Source of the DNA: CBFFRJ01 sp051486985
GTDB lineage: Bacteria > Pseudomonadota > Gammaproteobacteria > Enterobacterales > Enterobacteriaceae
Length of the DNA: 64,000 bases
Direction: 5' to 3'
NCBI RefSeq assembly: GCF_051486985.1
Contig: NZ_JAHVDV010000013.1
Span: 57,634-121,633 of the forward strand
Shown: positions 16,995 through 25,270 of the stretch, piece by piece
Layout: the number at the start of each line of letters is the position of its first letter
Numbering within the stretch: the first letter of the stretch is position 1
Notes under the pieces: model-generated
Databases searched by the model: none
Seen by the model: only the letters and a program-made list of their open reading frames with translations
Told to the model about the DNA's origin: nothing
Made by a program: the position numbers and the translations under genes

Positions 16995-18007
16995 CAGAAG
17001 GTATCCGGCCCGGCGGCCTTTGGCTCCCATTCGTGGAATAAGGTTACCCGCGCAGTGTTCCAGACATTTGACAGAAAATCATGCCGTTTTGCGCTGTTTG
17101 CGCCGGTCTGACGGATGAGAGTTTCGCGCAGCGGGAGGTGACTGGTAATGAAGTATTCGTTGCGATCGTGCAGGCGCTGAAGCAGTTTGGCCGACGGGAC
17201 GCGGGCAAATTTTCCCTGCTTACCCCGGTTACAACATTTACAGGCCAGCACCAGGTTCCAGACGCCGTTCACATTGCCCACCTGGTCTTTGAGCATCCAC
17301 GGAATAAAGTGGTCGACATCGGCCAGGTTTGCGTCGCCCGGCTCCACGCTGATGGGCGCGAAGCAGTAAAAGCAGCGTCCTTTCTGGTATCCGTTGAGGC
17401 TGTCGCGACAGCTGGTGATGGTGATGCGGCGGTTATTCTGGATGCTGAACAGCATGTTGTCCTGCGCGTCATGCTCCACGGCGATGAGGTTGCGCGACAC
17501 GCCCATCGCCCAGCCCTGTTCAACCAGATTCCAGCGCGCGTCGGTCTCACACTTCAGGTTCTGGAACTGCTGACGCTCGGTGAGCTGATGGAAGTTTGTC
17601 GTCAGGCGGATGCCTTTATGGCTTTTGCGCTCATCGATGAAAAAGCGCTTTTCAATCTCGCCCTGATTCACATTGTGGAAGGCATCAATCACGTTGTTAA
17701 AGCCGAAGCGCACGGTGGTTGCGGTGAGGGCGTTCTGGTCGATCTCCCCGGCGTTAAACTGGCGACAGGCATCAAGATACTGACTTCTGGCAGAGGTGAT
17801 TTGTTTGGGGGCCTGCGCCAGGTGACGGCACAGATGCTGGCTGAACGGCACGGCGAGGTCTTCCAGCAGGATGAGGTCACTGCCGTCGCGCTTTACGTCG
17901 TACATCGCATGCGCCAGCGCGAACTTGTAGGAAGCGACATTTTTGCCAAAGAGGATGATGCCGCGCCAGTAGTTCTCCAGCGTGGGCTCGACCTGATAGA
18001 AACGCAT
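16994..18007 (-). CDS. HNH endonuclease
   Basis: The 337-residue protein has a C-terminal HNH domain: paired cysteines CFYC, the core ADVDHFIPW, an Asn in GVWNLVLACKCC, and CNRGKQGKFARVP. The N-terminal 200 residues are not recognised. It is translationally coupled to the methyltransferase downstream. The pair sits between ahr and leuX, on the core side of the island junction. Role unproven; the pairing recalls restriction-modification, but the methyltransferase lacks DNA-methylase hallmarks. Confidence 0.8.
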   Translation of the reverse strand: MRFYQVEPTLENYWRGIILFGKNVASYKFALAHAMYDVKRDGSDLILLEDLAVPFSQHLCRHLAQAPKQITSARSQYLDACRQFNAGEIDQNALTATTVRFGFNNVIDAFHNVNQGEIEKRFFIDERKSHKGIRLTTNFHQLTERQQFQNLKCETDARWNLVEQGWAMGVSRNLIAVEHDAQDNMLFSIQNNRRITITSCRDSLNGYQKGRCFYCFAPISVEPGDANLADVDHFIPWMLKDQVGNVNGVWNLVLACKCCNRGKQGKFARVPSAKLLQRLHDRNEYFITSHLPLRETLIRQTGANSAKRHDFLSNVWNTARVTLFHEWEPKAAGPDTF

Positions 18008-18196
18008 GTCTTGTCCTGAGTTATAGATGCGGTGAATACCAACAACTTGTAACAGGATCAGATAACAAGACGGGAAAAATGTAAACCGCTACCGTCACGT
18101 TGCAGCGTTTTGCGAGCTGCCTTCCAGAGAAAGGCTAAGTGAATGGGGAATATGTCGATTTTTTCGGCACTCAGACGCGACAAGGCCGGGGAATGC

Positions 18197-18224
18197 TTGC
18201 GCAGGGGTCAGCAACAGGTATAAT
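18197..18224 (+). promoter_or_regulatory. leuX promoter
   Basis: TTGCGC at 18197-18202 and a consensus TATAAT at 18219-18224 are separated by 16 bp. A GC-rich stretch (GCAACCCGC) follows, typical of stringently controlled tRNA promoters. The -10 element ends 28 bp before the tRNA 5' end. Confidence 0.8.
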
Positions 18225-18252
18225 GCAACCCGCTATCAGCATCCCCTTCAGT

Positions 18253-18337
18253 GCCGAAGTGGCGAAATCGGTAGACGCAGTTGATTCAAAATCAACCGTA
18301 GAAATACGTGCCGGTTCGAGTCCGGCCTTCGGCACCA
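18253..18337 (+). tRNA. leuX: tRNA-Leu (anticodon CAA)
   Basis: An 85-nt type II tRNA: acceptor GCCGAAG / CTTCGGC, anticodon CAA at 18287-18289 within TTGATTCAAAATCAA, a short variable arm, T-loop GGTTCGAGTCC, and an encoded CCA end. Sequence matches leuX. Its 3' end is the attachment site for the P4-type integrase that follows. Confidence 0.98.
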
Positions 18338-18351
18338 AAGGCATGTAAATG

Positions 18352-18375
18352 GACCTCAACTGAGGTCTTTTTTTA
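18352..18375 (+). terminator. leuX terminator (now inside the island arm)
   Basis: GACCTC-AACT-GAGGTC followed by seven T residues, 14 bp past leuX. A counterpart with the same layout occurs at 42912-42937 beside the second att copy. Confidence 0.8.
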
Positions 18376-18459
18376 TGTCTGAAATCCGCGCCACATAAGG
18401 CTTTCCACGATTTTCTCCTCAACTGAAGTCAACCTAACTCAACCCACATCAACAAGCTT

Positions 18460-18511
18460 GTGAGTATACTAATGAGTATATTTGCCGATTCGATATTGCT
18501 TGTATACTCAC
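18460..18511. promoter_or_regulatory. Integrase arm-type sites and int promoter region, island 1 left end
   Basis: Direct repeats TGAGTATA at 18461 and 18473, 12 bp apart, precede an inverted copy GTATACTCA at 18502-18510. All lie between leuX and the integrase. They are candidate integrase binding sites that overlap the probable int promoter, which would allow self-repression. The same 12-bp-spaced pair occurs at the right end of the island. Confidence 0.6.
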
Positions 18512-18537
18512 GAAATACCAATGGAAGGAGGACCATT

Positions 18538-19809
18538 ATGGCCCTAACGGATACTAAAGTTCGTTCTGCGAAACCTGAGGAGAAAGAGTATTCACTTGTT
18601 GACGGTGACGGCATGTTCTTACTTGTAAAACCTAACGGTTCCAAGTATTGGCGATTTCGTTTCCGTTTTGGCGGTAAACAGCATTTGATGGCGTTCGGTG
18701 TCTATCCTGAAATTTCACTGGCGGATGCCAGGAAGAAAAGGGAAGAAGCCAGAAAGCTGGTAGCTGCTGGTATCGATCCTCGTGAGCATAGACGTGCTGT
18801 GAAAGAAGAGCAGGCGAAAGAGATTATTACTTTCGAGAAGGTTGCCAGAGAGTGGCTCGTGACCAACCAAAAATGGTCGGAAGATCATGCTAATCGCGTA
18901 AAAAAGAGCCTAGAGGACAATATCTTTCCGGCAATTGGTACTCGCAACATTACTGAATTGGGTACTCGTGACTTACTGGCACCCATTAAAGCGGTGGAAC
19001 TGTCTGGACGTCTTGAGGTGGCCTCCCGTCTTCAACAGCGCACCACGGCCATCATGCGTTATGCAGTGCAAAGCGGGTTAATTGATTACAATCCGGCGCA
19101 GGAGATGGCGGGGGCGGTAGCTTCCAGTAATCGGCAGCATCGTCCGGCACTAGAGTTAAAGCGCATCCCTGAGTTACTTGAGAAAATAGATGACTACACC
19201 GGCAGGCCACTAACCCGTTGGGCAACGGAACTGACTTTGCTTATCTTTATTCGCTCCAGTGAACTGCGTTTTGCTCGCTGGTCAGAGATCGATTTTGAAA
19301 CGTCAATGTGGACCATCCCGCCAGAGCGAGAGCCTATTCCGGGCGTGAAACATTCTCAGCGGGGATCAAAGATGCGTACACCTCATTTGGTGCCGCTTTC
19401 AAAGCAGGCGCTGGCGATCCTAAAGCAGATAAAACAGTTTTGTGGTGATAAGCATGAGCTGATTTTTATTGGCGATCATGATCCGCGTAAGCCAATGAGT
19501 GAAAACACCGTAAACAGTGCGCTAAGGGTGATGGGATATGATACTAAGGTCGAGGTTTGCGGCCACGGCTTCCGCACAATGGCCTGTAGTTCGTTAATTG
19601 AGTCAGGGCTATGGTCGAAGGATGCGGTGGAGCGGCAGATGAGCCATATGGAACGCAATTCGGTGCGGGCGGCGTATATCCATAAAGCGGAACATCTGGA
19701 TGAACGCAAGCTGATGTTGCAGTGGTGGGCCGATTTTTTGGATGCAAACCGGGAGAAGGGGATTACGCCGTTTGACTATGCGAAGATTAACCGGGGTAAT
19801 GGAGAGTGA
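18538..19809 (+). CDS. P4-type tyrosine integrase, island 1
   Basis: Site-specific recombinase of 423 residues. The N-terminal arm-binding domain has DGDGMFLLVKPNGSKYWRFRFRFGGKQHLMAFGVYPEISLADARKKR. The catalytic domain shows RSSELRFARWSEI (first Arg), HGFRTMACSSLIESG (second Arg) and the nucleophile region RAAYIHKAEHL. The ATG at 18538 is preceded by GGAAGGAGG and the family start MALTDTKVRSAKP; an upstream in-frame start at 18460 is rejected. It lies next to leuX and is clearly related to the second integrase at 43097. Confidence 0.95.
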   Translation: MALTDTKVRSAKPEEKEYSLVDGDGMFLLVKPNGSKYWRFRFRFGGKQHLMAFGVYPEISLADARKKREEARKLVAAGIDPREHRRAVKEEQAKEIITFEKVAREWLVTNQKWSEDHANRVKKSLEDNIFPAIGTRNITELGTRDLLAPIKAVELSGRLEVASRLQQRTTAIMRYAVQSGLIDYNPAQEMAGAVASSNRQHRPALELKRIPELLEKIDDYTGRPLTRWATELTLLIFIRSSELRFARWSEIDFETSMWTIPPEREPIPGVKHSQRGSKMRTPHLVPLSKQALAILKQIKQFCGDKHELIFIGDHDPRKPMSENTVNSALRVMGYDTKVEVCGHGFRTMACSSLIESGLWSKDAVERQMSHMERNSVRAAYIHKAEHLDERKLMLQWWADFLDANREKGITPFDYAKINRGNGE

Positions 19810-19982
19810 GTTGCTCATTATACCTGTTTAATTAAACCTAGTCGGCCAGCCTTACTGGAGAGGCTGGTTGGTGATTTTACAGGGGGTATTGCAGTTAGAG
19901 GCTCTCCACAGGCCCATCAAGGTAGATGTACTGCCAGAACGAATCATTGCATGTTCAAAAGTCTTTGTTGATTAATTCTTAT

Positions 19983-20249
19983 TTATCTCTCTTTTACGCG
20001 ATCATAATATTCGATGATTTGCAGTGCCACGGCAGCAATTTGCACCGCTTCCTCCCTACTGGTACCGGCTGCTTTACCACCAAAACGATCATGGAGGACG
20101 GCTTGATGAAACTCACCCACCTCTTCCCCGAGAATAGCTCCCCAGATAAAAGGGTCTTGATTACGGTCTGCCCCCCATTTGTCATCCTGCCGATGCATTT
20201 CTGCTAATACGTCAGATAGGGCTTTAGTGTCTTGATGTTTACCTTTCAT
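19983..20249 (-). CDS. MazG-like nucleotide pyrophosphohydrolase domain protein
   Basis: The 88-residue protein shows the MazG/all-alpha NTP-PPase pattern: a first acidic helix WGAILGEEVGEFHQAVL (EE..E) and a second REEAVQIAAVALQIIEYYDR. Such enzymes hydrolyse (d)NTPs to monophosphates. AAGGG precedes the ATG. It is divergent from the toxin gene at 20393 and 1.6 kb from a thymidylate-synthase-like operon. A dNTP-related role in that setting is inference. Confidence 0.75.
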   Translation of the reverse strand: MKGKHQDTKALSDVLAEMHRQDDKWGADRNQDPFIWGAILGEEVGEFHQAVLHDRFGGKAAGTSREEAVQIAAVALQIIEYYDRVKER

Positions 20250-20392
20250 GTTTCCCTTACGAATCTGCTATTTTAAGGCCATCATTAACATTAAATATGT
20301 GCAGAGTCCATTAATTCGATACATCTCATTTTGTGAATGAGCGTTGAGTTTGCTATAAACGTAGCAACCAAGAAAAATAAAAGTGGATAATT

Positions 20393-20719
20393 TTGTTCAT
20401 TACCTTTCAAAGCAAAAAGTTAAGGGCTATTTGCGAGAGTATGCACGAGGCAAATGAGATCTTTGGTGACAAACTGGCATCAAGACTGCGCTCGCGACTT
20501 TCCGACCTTTCCGTGACGGACAACATATTACTGTTGCCAGTGGGTTCGCCGGAGGTATGCTTTGAGGATGGGGAAGAGTGTATTACAATTACTCTTTTAG
20601 GTGATGTAGAAATGGGATTTGTCTGTGGGCATACAATTCAGCCAAGAAATCAAGACAATACAATTGACTGGTCTCGAGTCAGCCGGATACGGTTAGTGTT
20701 CATAGGTGACGTGAAATGA
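20393..20719 (+). CDS. HigB-like RelE/ParE-superfamily toxin
   Basis: A 108-residue small protein starting with TTG. FQSKKLRAICESMHEANEIFGDKLASRLRSRLSDL matches the 'killer suppression' HigB-like family, short ribosome-dependent RNase-fold toxins. Its stop overlaps the next gene (ATGA), the usual toxin-then-antitoxin order for HigBA. The C terminus has RIRLVFIGDVK, a typical final strand. Toxicity is inferred from family and partner. Confidence 0.72.
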   Translation: MFITFQSKKLRAICESMHEANEIFGDKLASRLRSRLSDLSVTDNILLLPVGSPEVCFEDGEECITITLLGDVEMGFVCGHTIQPRNQDNTIDWSRVSRIRLVFIGDVK

Positions 20720-21798
20720 TGGTAACGCAGGACTTCCAGCCTGACTGGGTATCTCCACCCGGTGATACGATTATAGATCTAATGGATGAACATGGGCTTT
20801 CTGGTGAAGAACTGAGCAAGAGAGTTGGATTGTCTCTTGTCCGGGGTCAGCAACTTCTCGAAGGGAAAATCCGACTCAATGAGTCTCTGGCCTGCAAACT
20901 TGAGGAGCTATTCAGCGTATCGACAGACTTCTGGATCAAGCGCGAAGACGCTTATCGCCAGCAAATTGAATACCTCGAGAGAGTGAATAGTGATTGGCTC
21001 GAATCATTGCCCGTACGTGATATGATGGAGTTTGGTTGGATCCCCAAAACTACAACTCGGGAAAGTAAATTCAGACACTGCCTGTCATTTTTCGGAATTA
21101 ATTCCGTGAATGATTTTTTTTATAAAATTCAGACAGATGCTCCTTTGGTCGCTTTTCGTAAATCTCTTAATCTGGCAACCGAACCTGTAGCCGATTTGGT
21201 GTGGCTGACTAGGGCTGCACAACTTACCGCAAACCAAGACTGTGCAGTATGGGATAAAGAGGTGCTGCTAGCATTATTGCCAGAACTGCGCAAAGCCACA
21301 AATGAACCCGACATGGGGATTTTTATCCCTTACATTCGCGGCCTTCTCGCCACTGCTGGAGTTTCTCTTGTTGTGTTGCCAACGCCAAGGGGATGTCGGG
21401 CAAGTGGTGCTACCTGCTTTTTTACACCAGACCGTGCTACCCTAGTCATGAGTTTCCGTTATCTGACCGATGACCATTTTTGGTTTACGCTGTTTCATGA
21501 GATTGGGCATCTTATCTTGCATGAAGCTGTCCGAGTTCGCGTAGAAGGTAAAGATGGTCTTTCGACGAAAGAGGAAAAGGAAGCTGATAAATTTGCCGTT
21601 GATGTTCTTATCCCAGAAGAATACCGGCAGCAGCTTGGTCGCTATGGTGTCCGGCACTGGAAAGAGATCATCCGGTTAGCTAGGAAAATGGGGGTATCCA
21701 AAGGGATCGTGCTGGGATATTTGCAGCACGAAGGTAATATACCCTTTTCTCACCTTAATCGGTTTAAAGTGAGATTCCGTAAAGAAGATATCGTCTGA
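20716..21798 (+). CDS. HigA-like antitoxin fused to an ImmA/IrrE metallopeptidase
   Basis: A 360-residue two-domain protein. Residues ~15-75 form an XRE/HigA helix-turn-helix (ISTELS-like region GLSGEELSKRVGLSLVRGQQLLEGKIRLNESLACKLEELF). The C-terminal half is an ImmA/IrrE zinc protease with the HEIGH motif at residues 261-265 (FTLFHEIGHLILHE) and a downstream acidic ligand in EKEADKFAVDVL. The start overlaps the toxin stop. The fusion suggests an antitoxin whose DNA binding is controlled by proteolysis. Confidence 0.82.
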   Translation: MMVTQDFQPDWVSPPGDTIIDLMDEHGLSGEELSKRVGLSLVRGQQLLEGKIRLNESLACKLEELFSVSTDFWIKREDAYRQQIEYLERVNSDWLESLPVRDMMEFGWIPKTTTRESKFRHCLSFFGINSVNDFFYKIQTDAPLVAFRKSLNLATEPVADLVWLTRAAQLTANQDCAVWDKEVLLALLPELRKATNEPDMGIFIPYIRGLLATAGVSLVVLPTPRGCRASGATCFFTPDRATLVMSFRYLTDDHFWFTLFHEIGHLILHEAVRVRVEGKDGLSTKEEKEADKFAVDVLIPEEYRQQLGRYGVRHWKEIIRLARKMGVSKGIVLGYLQHEGNIPFSHLNRFKVRFRKEDIV

Positions 21799-21800
21799 TA

Positions 21801-22745
21801 TTAGCCGCCGAAATAGACATAACGGTCAGGTGACTTCTGCCAGTTGCACAATGCATCTTCAATGATCTGCATTCTCAGGTAGGGTGCAGGAATAATTGCC
21901 GCAAGGTCAGCCAGTTTTTCATTCAATACATCTATTGTGTCACCAGCAGTCCGGCTATTGCTGAAAAGTAGTCGGCTTCCTTGGAGGGGACCTGTTGCCC
22001 CATTCAGAAAGACATGACCTGGTTCTGCCTCCAGAAGTCCAGTTTTCTTGAGCATAGTTAGGTAATCAAATTTTGCGGTTCTTCCAAATGAGATCACAGC
22101 ATTCAGCCCTGAATACAAAAGTTCGAATAAAGCTTCGGGTGAAGATGAAAAACTCCTGGCCTCTGCAAACCTAGCCTCATGACTGTGTGTGGTACCAATG
22201 AATCCGATATAAGAGCGAAAAACCGCAGGTATTGAACGACGAGAGTGATATTTCTTCGTTTCATATTTCCGGTGGTTACCATACTGCCTTAGGCTGCTGT
22301 TTGCTGTCAGCTCATCAGAGACGCTGGCAAACCATTGTTCAAAAGCAGCAAAGTCATCAGTTATCGTATCCCATGTCCACGTTTGTGTACCGAGTCCACT
22401 GTATATATCTCGACACAAAATCCAGCCGGTTTTGTTACTCTTGCCGAAATGTGTGGCAAGGAAAACCAGCCAGCAGGCTTCGTCATAATTGTTTTCACGA
22501 AGATGAAGGCAGGCAGCACGGAGAGGATCAAAAACATCAGAATTCGGCTCTTTTCGTAACGGAGTCATATAATCAGTCCGTAATGCAAGAGTTTCCACAT
22601 AGCGTATACGACGTATACTGTCGATAATCTGACAGGCTAAAACATCAAAGCAGGCGGGAGAACTTAGGCCATTTAGGTTGTGTTCATTGCGACTAAAATT
22701 TTGCAAACTAACAACCAACTGACTGATTTGATTGTGTCTTTTCAT
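21801..22745 (-). CDS. Alpha-glutamyl/putrescinyl-thymine pyrophosphorylase-like protein (clade 3)
   Basis: A 314-residue protein with recognisable family landmarks: WLVFLATHFGKSNKTGWILCRDIYSGLGTQTWTWD, HEARFAEARSF, FGRTAKFDYLTMLKKTGLLE and the closing GATGPLQGSRLLF block. The family was predicted from comparative genomics to act on modified pyrimidines in DNA and is related to DNA glycosylase folds. The ATG overlaps the stop of the thymidylate-synthase-like gene (ATGA), so the two are coupled. Direct activity is unproven. It is convergent with the HigA gene (2 bp gap). Confidence 0.72.
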   Translation of the reverse strand: MKRHNQISQLVVSLQNFSRNEHNLNGLSSPACFDVLACQIIDSIRRIRYVETLALRTDYMTPLRKEPNSDVFDPLRAACLHLRENNYDEACWLVFLATHFGKSNKTGWILCRDIYSGLGTQTWTWDTITDDFAAFEQWFASVSDELTANSSLRQYGNHRKYETKKYHSRRSIPAVFRSYIGFIGTTHSHEARFAEARSFSSSPEALFELLYSGLNAVISFGRTAKFDYLTMLKKTGLLEAEPGHVFLNGATGPLQGSRLLFSNSRTAGDTIDVLNEKLADLAAIIPAPYLRMQIIEDALCNWQKSPDRYVYFGG

Positions 22746-23722
22746 TGTAATTTTCCATCAAAAATAAATCGATATTCCTGATTTTTCATTGCAGCCAACT
22801 CTTGGAAGGCTAGTTCTTTGTGGTTGGATGTACGTGAACGTAACAAAAAGTGGATTTTTAAAATACGCAGTAAATCCTTCCAGTAGTCATTCAAGGAAGT
22901 AGTGTCAATATCAAATTCCTTATTCTCTCGAAGAGCTTTTTCTGCCTCAAGCAGGGGTAATATATCATCTAAGGAATGCATTTCAGGCATCGATCCCATG
23001 ACTGGTAGAGTGCTCATGAACCCCTCTTTCTGAAGTGCCTCCACTTTTTCTAAATCATTTTTATAGAGATGTAGACTGGATACGAAGTGATGATAGTGGC
23101 CCAATTCGCATCCTATCAAGCGGGCGACTAATTCCTGTAGCATCGTGAAAGCAAATACATCATGGGGCAGCCCCATAAAGGCATCGTTAGAACGCATACA
23201 AACAAATAGATGCAGCTCCCCACGTCTGACAATAAACTGCATAGATATTGTACAAGGAATATCTACGTATTCTTGCTGTTCAGTTTTTGAGGGCACCAAG
23301 TCTGAAGCATCGAAAAGCTGTATTACTGCACGTCTGGTAGGTTTTTTCTCCTGCAAAAGGTTGATGACATTTTTCAGCTGATTATATAAACCACGCATAT
23401 TAAACAACCGCGGGCCATAACCACCATGTATTTTCCCATCTGACTCAGCGGATTCAGCGTAACGTGGTATGAAGTGTTTGATAAACTCGAGATCGTTCTG
23501 AGCTGAGAGGTACCACAGTAATTCACCTAAGCAACTAATTAGTTTTCCTCGGGATTCCGTTCTACTTATTCTTCGCCGAGGGTCGGTAAGGACAAGATAG
23601 GCACCAAGAATCTCTAGAGTTGATCCTTTTGTAGGATCATTGCTGAGACCATCAGCCAAGATAGCTTGATGAACATCGTTTATCAGATCGTCGACACACT
23701 CAGCCGTTACCAAAAGGGTCAT
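22742..23722 (-). CDS. Thymidylate synthase-like protein
   Basis: A 326-residue protein with the thymidylate synthase / dNMP hydroxymethylase fold. The active-site cysteine is residue 157 in DIPCTISMQFIV; RRAVIQLF (phosphate-binding arginines) and RSNDAFMGLPHDVFAFTMLQELVARL with HHFVSSLHLY also match. The usual His after PC is Thr and the GDxHxY motif is altered to VSSLHLY, which points to a divergent activity on a pyrimidine nucleotide. The ATG at 23722 has AGGAAAAGGCAG upstream and is preferred to the frame opening at 23782. Confidence 0.8.
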   Translation of the reverse strand: MTLLVTAECVDDLINDVHQAILADGLSNDPTKGSTLEILGAYLVLTDPRRRISRTESRGKLISCLGELLWYLSAQNDLEFIKHFIPRYAESAESDGKIHGGYGPRLFNMRGLYNQLKNVINLLQEKKPTRRAVIQLFDASDLVPSKTEQQEYVDIPCTISMQFIVRRGELHLFVCMRSNDAFMGLPHDVFAFTMLQELVARLIGCELGHYHHFVSSLHLYKNDLEKVEALQKEGFMSTLPVMGSMPEMHSLDDILPLLEAEKALRENKEFDIDTTSLNDYWKDLLRILKIHFLLRSRTSNHKELAFQELAAMKNQEYRFIFDGKLQ

Positions 23723-24070
23723 TTTCTGCCTTTTCCTGTATGGTTGTAACAAACCATTACCACCTGTACGGCATATAGTCAATATAGTATTAATATCAAC
23801 ATGGTTAACAGGTTAAGTCAGACTTGGCGTTCTTACATTACAATGTGACATTCAACTATGGCGGGAAAGCATTGGGCTAATCTGATGATGGTTATAGAAT
23901 TATTTTCACGCTGGTTTCTAGGCTTGATGAGTTTGTTTTAATAGATACGACACTGACGGGGAAAAGCCCTCATGAAAATATAAAGATGAGGCTATAAAGA
24001 CATCACTGCCAATATAGCCAAGACCAGTATTCGTGGGTCATTTTTTCATCTTTATTAATACTCACCCTGA
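23723..24070. other. Gap between the TS-like operon and hsdS; possible leftward promoter
   Basis: AT-rich, no supported gene. On the minus strand TTGATA (23799-23794) and TATATG (23777-23772), separated by 16 bp, could be the promoter of the TS-like/pyrophosphorylase-like operon. An imperfect inverted repeat AGCCCTCAT / ATGAGGCT lies near 23965-23996. The region also takes the downstream end of the leftward hsdRMS transcript. Confidence 0.35.
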
Positions 24071-25270
24071 TTAATTGAAGTATGTTTGGCTAATTGAACC
24101 AAACATATCATTTGTTTCAACTATATTAATATTAAGTTTTTTCATTAGTTCAGAGTGAAAACTAACGATTTTAGAAAATGTCTGTTGTTTTTCTAAAGGA
24201 GGTACAGGTATCCTGAGTGCAGATAAGGTACCTTGGCTAATATTCTGAATATTCGCCCCTTGGCCTCCGCTTAACATTTTCCGTTTCATTGAAGGTGTAC
24301 GGAAGAGAAAGTTAAGATATTCTGCCGTGATTGCAGAATTTTCTATTCTGTATCGAATGCAAAATCCACTAAATGTGACTTTTTCTTTATTTGGATAAAT
24401 AGTAAGACATCTTCCGACCAAGGCTTTATTACCATTAGAACGGACAAAGACAATATCACCATCTTTCAAAAGATAATCATCTGAAGGGAGCGTATTTAAT
24501 TCAATTTCACCGATATTGTCCATACAGGTAATCGTTGCTAGTGATTTGAAATTGCCAACTCCCAGACACTTCAGTACAGAGCCTGACTCACCTTTCGTAA
24601 AATTCATTCCATTTTTAAATGAACCATATTCTAATAAAGAAGCCACATCCCATCTCTTCGGGTTTTCAACAGGATCACCAAAAATCGCTAAAAACGTAGC
24701 ACGCAAAAAATCATCAGCCAGTTTGATGGCTTGTTCGCGTTTTTGGCGTATGCTCGCTGCTTTATCAAAAATAGCAACTATACGTCTCTGATCATTTAAA
24801 GATGGTAGAGGTATAAGCAATTCTTTAAATCTTTCAAGATTTAAGTTCGATATATTAGTCGTTTTTTGCCCACAATTTCTTATTATTACTTGAGTGTGTT
24901 CAAGTGTCAGCCAAAAGTATAAATATTTTGGAATGACTTTTTCTTTTTTTGCTCTAATGATTGATATAAAACCACCAGCAGTAGATTTTGCCGGTAATTT
25001 TTCAATAAAACTAATTTTCCCAACAAGCTCCCAACTATTTGCACTGGAAATAAGCATATCTTCAGAACGTAAATATTGCTCATCCCGCTTGATAAAACTA
25101 TCGGGAATGGCAATTAAATCCGAAATATCTAACCCACCCCTTTGAACATTTTTTGTTCTCATGACAATGGTTGAGCCTTCACTCAATGGCTCAACCTGAT
25201 CATTTGGCTTAAACGTTACTCCTCGAATGATTGATAAAACATCCCCTAACTTCACCATTGGCCAGCTCAC
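24071..25270 (-). CDS. hsdS: Type I restriction-modification specificity subunit HsdS (system 1)
   Basis: DNA-recognition subunit, 399 residues, with two target recognition domains. TRD1 starts MSWPMVKLGDVLSIIRGVTFKP and ends LIPLPSLNDQRRIVAIFDKAASIRQKREQAIKLADDFLRATFLAIFGDP (central conserved region). TRD2 starts RWDVASLLEYGSFKNGMN and ends LRIPVPPLEKQQTFSKIV. The GTG start overlaps the hsdM stop (GTGA). Base composition is markedly AT-rich compared with hsdM, as usual for exchanged TRDs. The C-terminal conserved helix is short. Confidence 0.93.
   Translation of the reverse strand: MSWPMVKLGDVLSIIRGVTFKPNDQVEPLSEGSTIVMRTKNVQRGGLDISDLIAIPDSFIKRDEQYLRSEDMLISSANSWELVGKISFIEKLPAKSTAGGFISIIRAKKEKVIPKYLYFWLTLEHTQVIIRNCGQKTTNISNLNLERFKELLIPLPSLNDQRRIVAIFDKAASIRQKREQAIKLADDFLRATFLAIFGDPVENPKRWDVASLLEYGSFKNGMNFTKGESGSVLKCLGVGNFKSLATITCMDNIGEIELNTLPSDDYLLKDGDIVFVRSNGNKALVGRCLTIYPNKEKVTFSGFCIRYRIENSAITAEYLNFLFRTPSMKRKMLSGGQGANIQNISQGTLSALRIPVPPLEKQQTFSKIVSFHSELMKKLNINIVETNDMFGSISQTYFN

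Noticed and set aside
19926..20207. 93-residue plus-strand frame opposite the MazG-like gene
   Set aside because: No family features; the minus-strand product has the MazG acidic-helix pattern and a ribosome site.
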